From assembly GCF_947500265.1 (NCBI RefSeq), contig NZ_CANMRN010000005.1, positions 1 to 64,000 of the forward strand: a stretch of 64,000 nt of DNA. Direction: 5' to 3'. Position 1 is the stretch's first letter. The number at the start of each line of letters is the position of its first letter. The position numbers and the translations under genes are program-made. Below, piece after piece: positions 56,560-64,000 of this stretch. Origin of the DNA: an uncultured Psychrobacter sp. (lineage in GTDB: Bacteria > Pseudomonadota > Gammaproteobacteria > Pseudomonadales > Moraxellaceae). The notes under the pieces were generated by a model. The model made no database searches. It worked only from the letters and a program-made list of their open reading frames with translations, and was not told where the DNA came from.

Positions 56560-59500
56560 TTAAGCCGATGCCACTGGCTGCAGGTTTTTAGATAGCTCAG
56601 GATAGCGATGCAATAACCGTGTGACAGCAACCAAACACGCATGACGCTCCATCTTGCCTGCCGAGTGCGTAAAGGTGAACAGTGTGGGCATAATGAGCGC
56701 CGCAAAGGTGCTGTCAGCCAACGCCACATCACGAAACGTTTCAATCAACGCCAATTTGGCACGACTCGCGGATATAGGTTTTAGCGTGCTGTTGTTATCT
56801 GACTCAGTTTGCTCTGATGAGGTTTTATCTGAGTAGCGTTGTTGTTTATGCTTACTGCTGTCACTAACATTGGGCTCTTGCGAACCGCCTAGACGACCAG
56901 GTGGTAACTCGAATAGACCACGACGTAGTAGCATTAGTAGCTGATCGACCTCTGCAGGCAAGCTTGCCAAACGTTTATCTGACTGCTCTGTTATGACTGG
57001 TTGTGCGCGGCTGTCTTTGTCTCGTACAGCATCTTTATCTTTACTATCGCTACTGGTTGGTTGCCAGTTTGGGGATACGTGACGCGCCTTGTAGTGTTTC
57101 CATAGCATGGTCACGGCGGCATAACGTACTTCACGGTCTGTGCTTTGGGTCAATCGATATAAAGACTGCACATCTTGGAAATTGGCATGACGCTGCAGCA
57201 AGGTGATGCCGATTTGGCGAGCGACTCGCGCTTTGCTTTCAATCAAAGCGTTCAGCATGCCAGCATTCAATTGTGCTGACTGGATGTGATAACGTCGATT
57301 GGCAACGGATGGCTTGTCCAATAGCGCACGCTTTAGCAGTTGAGTGATATCCGTATAGGGAGATTCTGCCATCATCAGCCATAGGGCTGGCGTTGGTTGC
57401 CACGTCGCCATCTCATACTCACTCAGTAATAAGCCAAATTCTCGCAGCTGGCTGTTACGGTGTTGCAGTAAAGGAATGACGCGCTCCGCATCAAAGAATG
57501 AAGAAGGGATAATCGCATCGGGATCGACTGGTCTGTCTGTCAGTGCCATACAGATCTGTTCATGATGATGACTGAGGTAGCTGATCGCAAGCTCGCTGAT
57601 AGGTGCAGTAGCGTCATCTGTTGCCATATGCCACAGTGCATTGGCACCTGCAAAAGTATCGTCTTCAGACACCTCTCTCGATTGACCACTCAGCATCTGC
57701 AAAAAGGCAGTTTCGGAAATAATCTTTAGGGCAGCACCATCGGCGATTAAGCTCTCGGCTTTAACTTGCTTGCTACCTTTACGGCCATTACCGTATAACG
57801 GTGAACCATCATCACCGATGACTAAGTAATCTAACTTGCCATTAACAGCACCACTGATGGCACCATTAGCCGCTTTCACAACTTTTTCGGCCTCGCCACG
57901 AGTCATGCTTTGCATCTTGCCCGTGAATAAATAGCGTTGGCCAGTTAAATCTACTTCAGTAGTAGCATCGCTATTCGAGTCTTTATCGTTAGTGCCATTA
58001 CTGGAAGCGTTGTCAGTAGAGTCGCCTTCATTACTGTCAAGATATGCGATAAAGTCAGCAGGCAAAAACCCTTCATTACTGTCAAGATATGCGATAAAGT
58101 CAGCAGGCAAAAACCCTTTGTTAATGCGATCAATCGCAAATTCACGATAGAGTGCTTGTTCGCTATGCGCAAGATTCATAAGCCAGTCGAAACCTAAATC
58201 TATCGGTGCAAACCGACGCACATCAGACAGCCAATCCCTCACGTTTTCTGCTAAATACTCATCAAAGGCCAAGTGCTTTTGCCAGTTTTTAATAGGAGTG
58301 TCAGCAGATTTTAGTTGTTCAACATATTCACTCACTTGCCAATCAGGCTCATAGGCAAGTGCATGCCAATAGCTCATATCAAGCGTTGCTGCTGACAGTA
58401 CATCTTCATCAAACCAATCGGTAATAGTGGATTGCGACAGTGGATGTAATAGCAGCATTTGCCACACGGCAGCATTTACTTGGCTCAAATCCAAACGTCT
58501 GAGCTGGTCCAACGCAAAGTCCATGCAGTCGCTGTCGTTATTAGCAGCGAAGTCCTGTTGCTCTGGTATATCTAACTGCTGGGCAACGCGAATAAAGTAT
58601 TCAGTCCCTAGCTCTTTGGCACTATAAAGCTCAGGCAGTTTTTTTATCGCAAATTTTACGCTGTGTGTTCTTCCGCTAGTCAATCGTTCAAAAAACCACT
58701 CAGGGGTTAAATCGCGCCTTGTAAAGTGTTTGCTAAGTTGCTTGCTCGCGGTTTGATAGTGATGCTCTGTGTCTAATAGCTGACCCCAACCGTTGACACC
58801 AATATCAGCAACAGGATCACGACTCAAGATATTGTTAATGGCAAATGCTCTAACAGGCTCATAATCTGACATGGCCAGTAGCATTAGCTCAGTGAGTGAT
58901 AAGTCCTGAGCGTAGCTTTTGGCATAGCCAATCGCATACTGATAGGCGGCAGGATAGTGTGAATGGAGTAGTTGTAGCACCACTTGATGCAAGCCCAATG
59001 TTTGAAATTTAGACTTTTCAAAATGCGGTGAGTTTTCTAATAGCCAAACAATCATCTCATCACGTGCTTTGCTATGCGCTTGTCCGGCAGATAAATATTG
59101 TAGCGTCTCACCACTCACGTCGCGCAGTTGGGTCTTAAAATCGTGCTTTAGGCTATCGGTTGCGAACTGTCTAATAGCCTCGTTTTTGGCGATGGCCAGT
59201 AACTCAATAAGTGGTTCAGGGTCTCGTTGCCATGCCTCAGCGAACGCGCGCCCTTTTGCATCAAAGAGCTTGCGAGGTGAGCGACTGTTGAATCGATTGA
59301 CGCCATAATCAAGACTGTTATGGAAGCAGATATGATTAAGTACCCAGCTGTTCGTTTGTTCAAGGCCTCCTGCCGTCATGGTTTCGTCATAGCTGGCGAG
59401 TACAGAGACGGCGGCATCAATATAGCCAATTGGCATTTGCTGTCCTAGCTGGCGCAAATAACGCCATGCTCTAAGGCTCATATAGGTTTTGGTAGCTAGG

Positions 59501-59991
59501 CTGACCGCAGAGTTGGCGGTTTGATTGAAACGCTGTAAATCAATCTTGGCAGCTATTTGTCCAAAAATCTCATAATCTTGAGAAAATTCAGCTTGCTTAT
59601 AAATACGCTTTAAACCCTTCCACACACCGTAGCTGACTGGCAAAGCTGTAATGGCTTGTTTTAAAATAGTTCTAGAATACGCGCTACCATCTTCCCACAG
59701 TGCGGTCAGTATTATGTGGATTTTGTAGCGATCTGGGAGGGGGAAAACGCCTTCGTCTGCTTCCAGTTTGGCAATCATTGCCACGCGCTCTGCAAACTGT
59801 ACTTCGGGGCGTTGCTCCCGAAACTGATGACTAAATATCTTATCTAAAAACCGATCAAAAGTAAGCTTATGCTCAGGGATGGGCGTCTCGGGAATCGCAT
59901 CAGCTTGAGTTGCCAATGTACATAATTTATCGACCAAACTTGGATCTTGGACTTGCCAAGCTTGCTGAATTTGTGAAAATGACAGACTCAT
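56560..59991 (-). CDS. HEAT/ARM-repeat protein with embedded BRCT domain, first gene of the retron operon
   Basis: A protein of 1143 residues. Most of it is alpha-helical, HEAT/ARM-like (about 1-620 and 775-1140). Between them a Ser/Asn/Asp-rich linker (656-678) leads to a BRCT domain at about 680-770: GQRYLFTGKMQSMTRGEAEKVV, LDYLVIGDD, GSKQVKAESLI and a closing ISETAFLQML, like the BRCT of NAD-dependent ligases. This suggests DNA end or nick recognition. Residues 626-640 are duplicated exactly at 641-655. The start at 59991 has AAGG 10 nt upstream. It is divergent from the msr-msd RNA. Confidence 0.85.
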   Translation of the reverse strand: MSLSFSQIQQAWQVQDPSLVDKLCTLATQADAIPETPIPEHKLTFDRFLDKIFSHQFREQRPEVQFAERVAMIAKLEADEGVFPLPDRYKIHIILTALWEDGSAYSRTILKQAITALPVSYGVWKGLKRIYKQAEFSQDYEIFGQIAAKIDLQRFNQTANSAVSLATKTYMSLRAWRYLRQLGQQMPIGYIDAAVSVLASYDETMTAGGLEQTNSWVLNHICFHNSLDYGVNRFNSRSPRKLFDAKGRAFAEAWQRDPEPLIELLAIAKNEAIRQFATDSLKHDFKTQLRDVSGETLQYLSAGQAHSKARDEMIVWLLENSPHFEKSKFQTLGLHQVVLQLLHSHYPAAYQYAIGYAKSYAQDLSLTELMLLAMSDYEPVRAFAINNILSRDPVADIGVNGWGQLLDTEHHYQTASKQLSKHFTRRDLTPEWFFERLTSGRTHSVKFAIKKLPELYSAKELGTEYFIRVAQQLDIPEQQDFAANNDSDCMDFALDQLRRLDLSQVNAAVWQMLLLHPLSQSTITDWFDEDVLSAATLDMSYWHALAYEPDWQVSEYVEQLKSADTPIKNWQKHLAFDEYLAENVRDWLSDVRRFAPIDLGFDWLMNLAHSEQALYREFAIDRINKGFLPADFIAYLDSNEGFLPADFIAYLDSNEGDSTDNASSNGTNDKDSNSDATTEVDLTGQRYLFTGKMQSMTRGEAEKVVKAANGAISGAVNGKLDYLVIGDDGSPLYGNGRKGSKQVKAESLIADGAALKIISETAFLQMLSGQSREVSEDDTFAGANALWHMATDDATAPISELAISYLSHHHEQICMALTDRPVDPDAIIPSSFFDAERVIPLLQHRNSQLREFGLLLSEYEMATWQPTPALWLMMAESPYTDITQLLKRALLDKPSVANRRYHIQSAQLNAGMLNALIESKARVARQIGITLLQRHANFQDVQSLYRLTQSTDREVRYAAVTMLWKHYKARHVSPNWQPTSSDSKDKDAVRDKDSRAQPVITEQSDKRLASLPAEVDQLLMLLRRGLFELPPGRLGGSQEPNVSDSSKHKQQRYSDKTSSEQTESDNNSTLKPISASRAKLALIETFRDVALADSTFAALIMPTLFTFTHSAGKMERHACLVAVTRLLHRYPELSKNLQPVASA
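58027..58116. repeat. Exact 45-bp tandem duplication inside the ARM/BRCT gene
   Basis: 58027-58071 and 58072-58116 are the same 45 bases, encoding GFLPADFIAYLDSNE twice in frame. The lack of any difference between copies points to a recent event. Confidence 0.95.
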
Positions 59992-60140
59992 AGAAATTTG
60001 CCTTAATTTTTATTTTGTCAGTGCGCGTAATTTTGTAGCACCATAAAAGCGCGTTTCACAGAAAACATCAAGGACTTTTGTAAGGAAATATATGGGCTGC
60101 GACATATAGCGTCGCGCATAATTTTATTTGCAATTATATA

Positions 60141-60170
60141 TTGACAATAATAACTGTTATGAGGCAAACT
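60141..60170 (+). promoter_or_regulatory. Candidate promoter of the msr-msd RNA
   Basis: TTGACA (60141-60146) is a perfect -35 box. With an 18-nt spacer, CAAACT (60165-60170) is a weak -10, which would start RNA near 60177, exactly at a1. On the minus strand the same place offers TTGTCA with a TAAAAT 15 nt further for the protein operon. Two imperfect copies of GCGCRTAATTTT flank the gap (about 60023 and 60115). Confidence 0.4.
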
Positions 60171-60176
60171 TAACGA

Positions 60177-60420
60177 GTTGTGAGATTTAGCGTTTCACCG
60201 TTTGCGGTGAGGGGCGACGTTGCGTCGTCCACGAGTCAAGCCATTACATTTTACCCAAGGAAGACTGTTTCAGTCCTGCTAATACCTAGATAAAGGCCCT
60301 AGTGTCATTAGCTCGCTGGCTCAATCACGCAATCGTGATTGAGCTAATGCACTAGGGCCTTTATCTAGGTGCAGTCCAGTGAGTCTTCCATGTACCAGGT
60401 CATGAGGTAGATTACACAAC
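60177..60420 (+). ncRNA. Retron msr-msd RNA (predicted), divergent from the retron operon
   Basis: a1 (60177-60189) pairs with a2 (60408-60420): 12 of 13 positions, two of them G-U. a1 runs straight into TTTAGCG, matching the branch-site context of known retrons (TTAGCG in Ec86), which makes G60190 the likely branch guanosine. Two msr hairpins follow: TCACCG-TTTG-CGGTGA (60195-60210) and an 8-bp stem with loop TTG (60212-60230). The msd then folds into one long hairpin: 8 bp (60259-60266/60382-60389), a perfect 21 bp (60284-60304/60350-60370), 9 bp (60306-60314/60341-60349) and a tip closed around CAAT (60330-60333). Read on the minus strand, the order and the TAGC position are wrong, so the plus strand is favoured. 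Confidence 0.75.
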
Positions 60421-60465
60421 AATTGAGTGTGACATCATTATGATGGCATTCAAGGCCTTTAAAGC

Positions 60466-60509
60466 AAAACCGGAGTAGGGCTGTTTATTCAGCGCTACTC
60501 CGGTTTTTT
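60466..60509 (+). terminator. Terminator of the msr-msd transcript
   Basis: AAAACCGGAGTAG (60466-60478) pairs with CTACTCCGGTTTT (60495-60507), with an inner GCTG/CAGC, followed by T6. It is 46 nt past a2 and on the plus strand, supporting plus-strand transcription of the RNA. Confidence 0.85.
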
Positions 60510-60534
60510 ATTGCCTGATTATTAGTTGCTAATA

Positions 60535-60567
60535 AAAAAGCCCTTTGTCTATCACAAAGGGCTTTTT
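60535..60567 (-). terminator. Terminator of the Anbu operon
   Basis: AAAAAGCCCTTTGT pairs perfectly with ACAAAGGGCTTTTT over 14 bp around CTATC. It is 33 bp past the peptidase stop, with T-tracts on both strands. Confidence 0.93.
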
Positions 60568-60599
60568 AGGGCAGAAAATATGATTTTATACGGAACTAT

Positions 60600-61340
60600 T
60601 TATCCCCAATAACCATCAGGACATTTAGGCAATTCAACTAACGTGCGACGTAACGCATCTGACCATTGATGACGGATGATGTTAAAGTACTCGTCACGCT
60701 CATCAATACGTCGGCCGTTTGGCAGAGCTAGGCTGTCATTGTCATAAAGTACAAAATCTATCGGCATACCGACTGATAGATTTGAGTGAATCGTGGAATC
60801 AAATGACAGCATCAGCGCACGTGCCGCGTGTCTTACATCCGTGTTATAGCTGACAGAACGATCCAAAATAGGTTTGCCATATTTGCTTTCGCCCAACTGA
60901 AAAAACGGTGTATCTTCAGTGGCTTTGATGCAATTGCCTTCAGGATAGATCAGGTATAGCTCAGGTGGCTGTCCTTTGATTTGACCACCAAGCATAAACG
61001 AGCTGGTAAAGGCCCCATCGCGAGTAGAGTTAGCGACTGCTTTTGCATGGTTCATAACATCACGCATACATTCACCAACCATTTGCGCGGCATCAAACAA
61101 CGTCGCTACTGTATTGAGGTTACTCTCAGCACGCTGGTCAATGTCGCTTTGTAGTTTATTGAACACTGCCTGCGATGTCGCTAAGCTGCCAGCTGTCTGT
61201 AGCACCATAAAGCGCTCGCCCTCAACGCCGTATTGATACAACTTTCTGAATGTCGATATGTGATCAACACCGGCATTCGTGCGCGTGTCACTGGCAAAGA
61301 CCATACCGTCTTTTAGACGAATGGCAGCACAATAAGTCAT
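60600..61340 (-). CDS. Anbu-type proteasome-related peptidase
   Basis: An N-terminal nucleophile hydrolase of 246 residues related to proteasome beta subunits (Anbu, 'ancestral beta subunit'). After removal of Met, Thr2 in MTYCAAIRL would be the catalytic threonine; FASDTRTNAG and FRKLYQYG supply the Asp and Lys region. The start at 61340 has AAGGG 6 nt upstream; a longer frame to 61379 would hide the Thr. It is last in an operon with the transglutaminase and ATP-grasp/alpha-E genes, the classical Anbu context. Natural substrates are unknown. Confidence 0.93.
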   Translation of the reverse strand: MTYCAAIRLKDGMVFASDTRTNAGVDHISTFRKLYQYGVEGERFMVLQTAGSLATSQAVFNKLQSDIDQRAESNLNTVATLFDAAQMVGECMRDVMNHAKAVANSTRDGAFTSSFMLGGQIKGQPPELYLIYPEGNCIKATEDTPFFQLGESKYGKPILDRSVSYNTDVRHAARALMLSFDSTIHSNLSVGMPIDFVLYDNDSLALPNGRRIDERDEYFNIIRHQWSDALRRTLVELPKCPDGYWG

Positions 61341-61382
61341 AAGATACCCTTGATGAATAAACGTAATAAAAAATAGCAAACG

Positions 61383-62168
61383 CTATGATAGCTTTTTGAC
61401 TAATACCAAACTGTAAAGATTTTCGTAACCGCCGCCCATACGCACGCCGCGAACAGGCGCCGTATCTAGATAGTCTCGCCCAATAGCCACATACACATGT
61501 GAGCTTGGGGTAAATGCCTGATTTGAGATATCGAAAGTATACCAGTAACCATCCAGCCAAACCTCAGCCCATGCGTGACTGGCCATGTGATTTTCGGTAT
61601 CGTCATACAGATAACCGGACACATAACGCGCTGGAATTTGTTGATCGCGCAAGATACTTAGAAATACATGCGTATGGTCTTGGCACACACCGGCACTTGT
61701 CGCAAAAGCTTCAGCAGCGGTCGTGCCCACATGCGTGACGTCTTTGACAAAAGGCATTTTCATAATAAGGGCATTTGCCATTGCCTTTAAGCTGTCATGA
61801 GTAGGGGTTTTTAGATATGGCGCTGCAAATTCTCGCATCTCTTGTGAGCATTTGGTCAACGGGGTTTGTACGGTAAATAGCAGGTAGGGAACATGATCCA
61901 TATCCTCTAAACGTTCGGTTTCGGTGTTGATTTCAACGATACCCGACGCCTGCATTTGTAAGTTGTTATGTGCTTCATTACGACTGAGCGTGAGCCATGC
62001 ATTACCAAAGCCGTCCTTTTGGTTGGTCGCCACTTTAGGGAGCATCACATCCCATTTATGAATGGTCTGATGCGGCATTTGCATGGGGGTCATGCGTATA
62101 TACTGTACACTGCGCTGTGCCAGCTCATCGTAATAATAGTTGGTTTGGTGACTGATTTGAAGTTTCAT
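61383..62168 (-). CDS. Transglutaminase-like cysteine protease/ligase domain protein
   Basis: A protein of 261 residues. The N-terminal beta domain (MKLQISHQTNYYYDELAQRSVQYIRMTP) is of the transglutaminase-N type. The catalytic core has Cys in AGVCQDHTHVFLSILR, His in SHAWAEVW and Asp in FDISNQ, the usual Cys-His-Asp triad. It belongs to the group encoded with circularly permuted ATP-grasp and alpha-E proteins, proposed to make or cleave peptide tags. AAGGA is 8 nt upstream. It ends 42 bp before the Anbu gene. Confidence 0.93.
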   Translation of the reverse strand: MKLQISHQTNYYYDELAQRSVQYIRMTPMQMPHQTIHKWDVMLPKVATNQKDGFGNAWLTLSRNEAHNNLQMQASGIVEINTETERLEDMDHVPYLLFTVQTPLTKCSQEMREFAAPYLKTPTHDSLKAMANALIMKMPFVKDVTHVGTTAAEAFATSAGVCQDHTHVFLSILRDQQIPARYVSGYLYDDTENHMASHAWAEVWLDGYWYTFDISNQAFTPSSHVYVAIGRDYLDTAPVRGVRMGGGYENLYSLVLVKKLS

Positions 62169-62254
62169 GGCATTTTCCTTATAGCATCTTTCTATTTTCT
62201 GTTTATTCCATATGTCTCATGAGCCGTTGTTATTGGTTTTTGGCTAGACACCTT

Positions 62255-64000
62255 CTATACACCTTGACGCAATATGAGATTGAACTCCTTGCTAATCAGC
62301 GCAAAATCACTAAATTTCTTTGACCTGATCATCTGGTTGGTCAAGCGGATAAGCTCACGCCAGCGCGTATTCTCCGGCAACTCATTAATCCAGTGTCTGA
62401 ATTCAAAACTGATCTCTGTTGAATCCTCTCCCAACAAGACGGCACGCTCAAGCTGCTCAAAGTGACGACCTAATTGCCAAAAGCAAGTCACTGTCGGATT
62501 TTCTTGTTTCATCGCAGCGTTACACGCATGTAGCTGCAAGGTCGCCGCTCGATACGTGCCAGCACTCGATAAACGCTTGATCAAGTTATATAACTCAGCA
62601 GTATCTTTACCAATGACACCTTTGGCCTCTTGGACATTGTCCTCAATCGATTGCACGATATTGGGTATGATGTTTTGTTCCAAATCAGCCATCATTTGTG
62701 CTTTCATGGTGGTCAGTGACACTTCACCATCAACGGCAAACCCTAAGTGACTAATTAGATGTCTGATCTGTGATTTCTTGAGATCGCCTTTGATGAGTTG
62801 TTTCATAACATCGTCGTAGTAATACAGACGCTCACTATATCGGCCTAGCCATATTAAGTGACTGGCGGTAGAGAGTAGCAGTATCATGGGCGCATCATCT
62901 AAACTCTCGTAACCTGTTTCTAAGGGCTGGACGCGATCATAGTAGTTCGCGTGCCCTGAAGCATTGACACCTATTGATGATAAAGGCGAGCACTTGTCGG
63001 TTTGCTGGCTGTCTAAATCGCTGTCGTCAATAATCCAAGTATCTTTAATACCGCCGCCTTGTGATGAATTGACGACTAAAGAGCCTTCAACCATGGCTAC
63101 TCGTGTCAGACCACCGGGTACAATATCTACCGAGCCATCGCCGTGACTTAGGATAAAGGGACGCAAGTCAATATGACGCGGTGCGATACCATCGCTTACG
63201 GCAGTAGGGTTGGTAGATAGTGAGATGGTCGGTTGGGCAATAAAGCCGGCGGGATTTTCAAGCAAGCGCAGGCGATATTCTTCGATTTCTTTTTTGGTCG
63301 ACGTTGGACCAATAAGCATCCCGTAGCCGCCTGAGCCTTGCGTTTCTTTTACCACCAGCTTGTCTAGATTGTCGAGCACATATTTGAGCTCGTCAGGCTT
63401 ACGGCACTGGTATGTCTCGATATTAGGTAGGATAGGCTCTTCATTTAAGTAGAATTTAATCATATCCGGTACAAAAGGATATAAACTTTTATCATCGGCC
63501 ACGCCCGTACCTGGGGCGTTAACAATCACCACATTGCCAGCACGATAAGCACTCATTAGCCCTGATACACCCAATATGGAGTCAGATTTAAAGGCTAACG
63601 GATCAATATATGGATCATCAATGCGGCGGTAGATCACATCGACTTGTACCTTGCCGCGTATGCCTTGCATATAGACTTTGCTGTCCTCAACGACCAAATC
63701 ATAACCATGGACGAGTGGCACATTCATCTCATGCGCTAAGAAGGCATGCTCATAATAGGCACTATTAAAGCGACCTGGCGTTAAAATGACGACTTGTGGA
63801 TCATATTTGGATGTTGAGCTGGCAAGACAGGCTTTGAGACGGGTGGGATAATCACTGATGCCCATAATAGGCGTTTCAGTAAATATGTCAGCTAATAGTG
63901 TCTCTGATATATTGCGACTCTCAAGCATATATGAGACACCTGATGGGGTACGCAGGTTATCCTCTAACACACAAAATTTACCTGTCTCGTCTCGAATCAA
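62255..64000 (-). CDS. Circularly permuted ATP-grasp / alpha-E fusion protein (partial, N-terminus outside)
   Basis: The frame is open to the right edge; 581 residues are visible and the N-terminal part is missing. Residues 1-320 belong to the circularly permuted ATP-grasp domain (DUF404/DUF407): VLEDNLRTPSGVSYMLESR, VVKETQGSGGYGMLIGP and RHIDLRPFILS. From about 370 the alpha-E helical domain (DUF403) begins with ILLLSTASHLIWLGRYSERLYYYDDV and runs to the end. The two are separate genes in many bacteria and fused here. It heads the transglutaminase-Anbu operon and may form peptide bonds. The leftmost codon is not a real start. Confidence 0.92.
   Translation of the reverse strand: MIRDETGKFCVLEDNLRTPSGVSYMLESRNISETLLADIFTETPIMGISDYPTRLKACLASSTSKYDPQVVILTPGRFNSAYYEHAFLAHEMNVPLVHGYDLVVEDSKVYMQGIRGKVQVDVIYRRIDDPYIDPLAFKSDSILGVSGLMSAYRAGNVVIVNAPGTGVADDKSLYPFVPDMIKFYLNEEPILPNIETYQCRKPDELKYVLDNLDKLVVKETQGSGGYGMLIGPTSTKKEIEEYRLRLLENPAGFIAQPTISLSTNPTAVSDGIAPRHIDLRPFILSHGDGSVDIVPGGLTRVAMVEGSLVVNSSQGGGIKDTWIIDDSDLDSQQTDKCSPLSSIGVNASGHANYYDRVQPLETGYESLDDAPMILLLSTASHLIWLGRYSERLYYYDDVMKQLIKGDLKKSQIRHLISHLGFAVDGEVSLTTMKAQMMADLEQNIIPNIVQSIEDNVQEAKGVIGKDTAELYNLIKRLSSAGTYRAATLQLHACNAAMKQENPTVTCFWQLGRHFEQLERAVLLGEDSTEISFEFRHWINELPENTRWRELIRLTNQMIRSKKFSDFALISKEFNLILRQGV

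Noticed and set aside
60284..60370. Long inverted repeat as a MITE or insertion-sequence end
   Set aside because: No target-site duplication or transposase is present. The branch-site motif, msr hairpins, a1/a2 pairing and nearby RT operon explain it better as msr-msd.
60177..60420. msr-msd on the minus strand, co-oriented with the RT
   Set aside because: On that strand the long hairpin would precede the short msr hairpins and no TAGC follows the a1-like end. The strongest terminator is also on the plus strand.

Overview
The window looks like a chromosomal segment of a Moraxellaceae gammaproteobacterium, most likely Psychrobacter or a close relative. The moderately AT-rich DNA, the large NAD-dependent glutamate dehydrogenase, the sat/cysH/cysI/DUF934 sulfur set, the split bacterioferritin and the style of the orthologues all fit. 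The species call is inference; no 16S rRNA or tRNA gene was recognised.

Layout. 1-5.7 kb: the 3' end of dnaX, a LysR regulator, yacG-argD, a TrmB-like methyltransferase and an ABC1/UbiB-type kinase. 6-18.4 kb: purD, the giant glutamate dehydrogenase gene, and sbcC-sbcD. 18.5-31.6 kb: a sulfate assimilation region with cysG, cysH, DUF934-cysI, sat, two tandem sulfate-binding lipoproteins and cysT-cysW-cysA. Together these import sulfate, activate it, reduce it to sulfide and make the siroheme needed by sulfite reductase. 31.7-34.1 kb: an ArsR-type regulator and a Fur-controlled iron-storage block (bfd and two complementary bacterioferritin subunits). 34.2-44.9 kb: a DHA2 transporter, a YghU-type glutathione transferase, a DUF1176 protein, a DEAD-box RNA helicase with a long 5' leader, a DUF819 membrane protein and a UvrA2-type ABC protein.

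The most unusual region is 45.0-60.5 kb, which reads as a large retron system. A four-gene minus-strand operon encodes a 1143-residue HEAT/ARM protein with an embedded BRCT domain, a 2588-residue WD40 plus HEAT-repeat protein, a winged-helix/SWIM zinc-finger protein and a retron-type reverse transcriptase (NAxxH, YADD and VTG motifs). Upstream of the first gene, on the opposite strand, lies a sequence with the full architecture of a retron msr-msd RNA: a1/a2 complementary ends, a TAGC branch-site motif, two short msr hairpins, a very long msd hairpin and a strong terminator. The protein content resembles the class I remember as type XIII (ARM + WHSWIM + RT). The divergent RNA and the giant WD40-HEAT protein deserve attention.

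The window ends in a minus-strand operon encoding a circularly permuted ATP-grasp/alpha-E fusion (cut by the window edge), a transglutaminase-like protease and an Anbu-type proteasome-related peptidase. This is a known conserved association.
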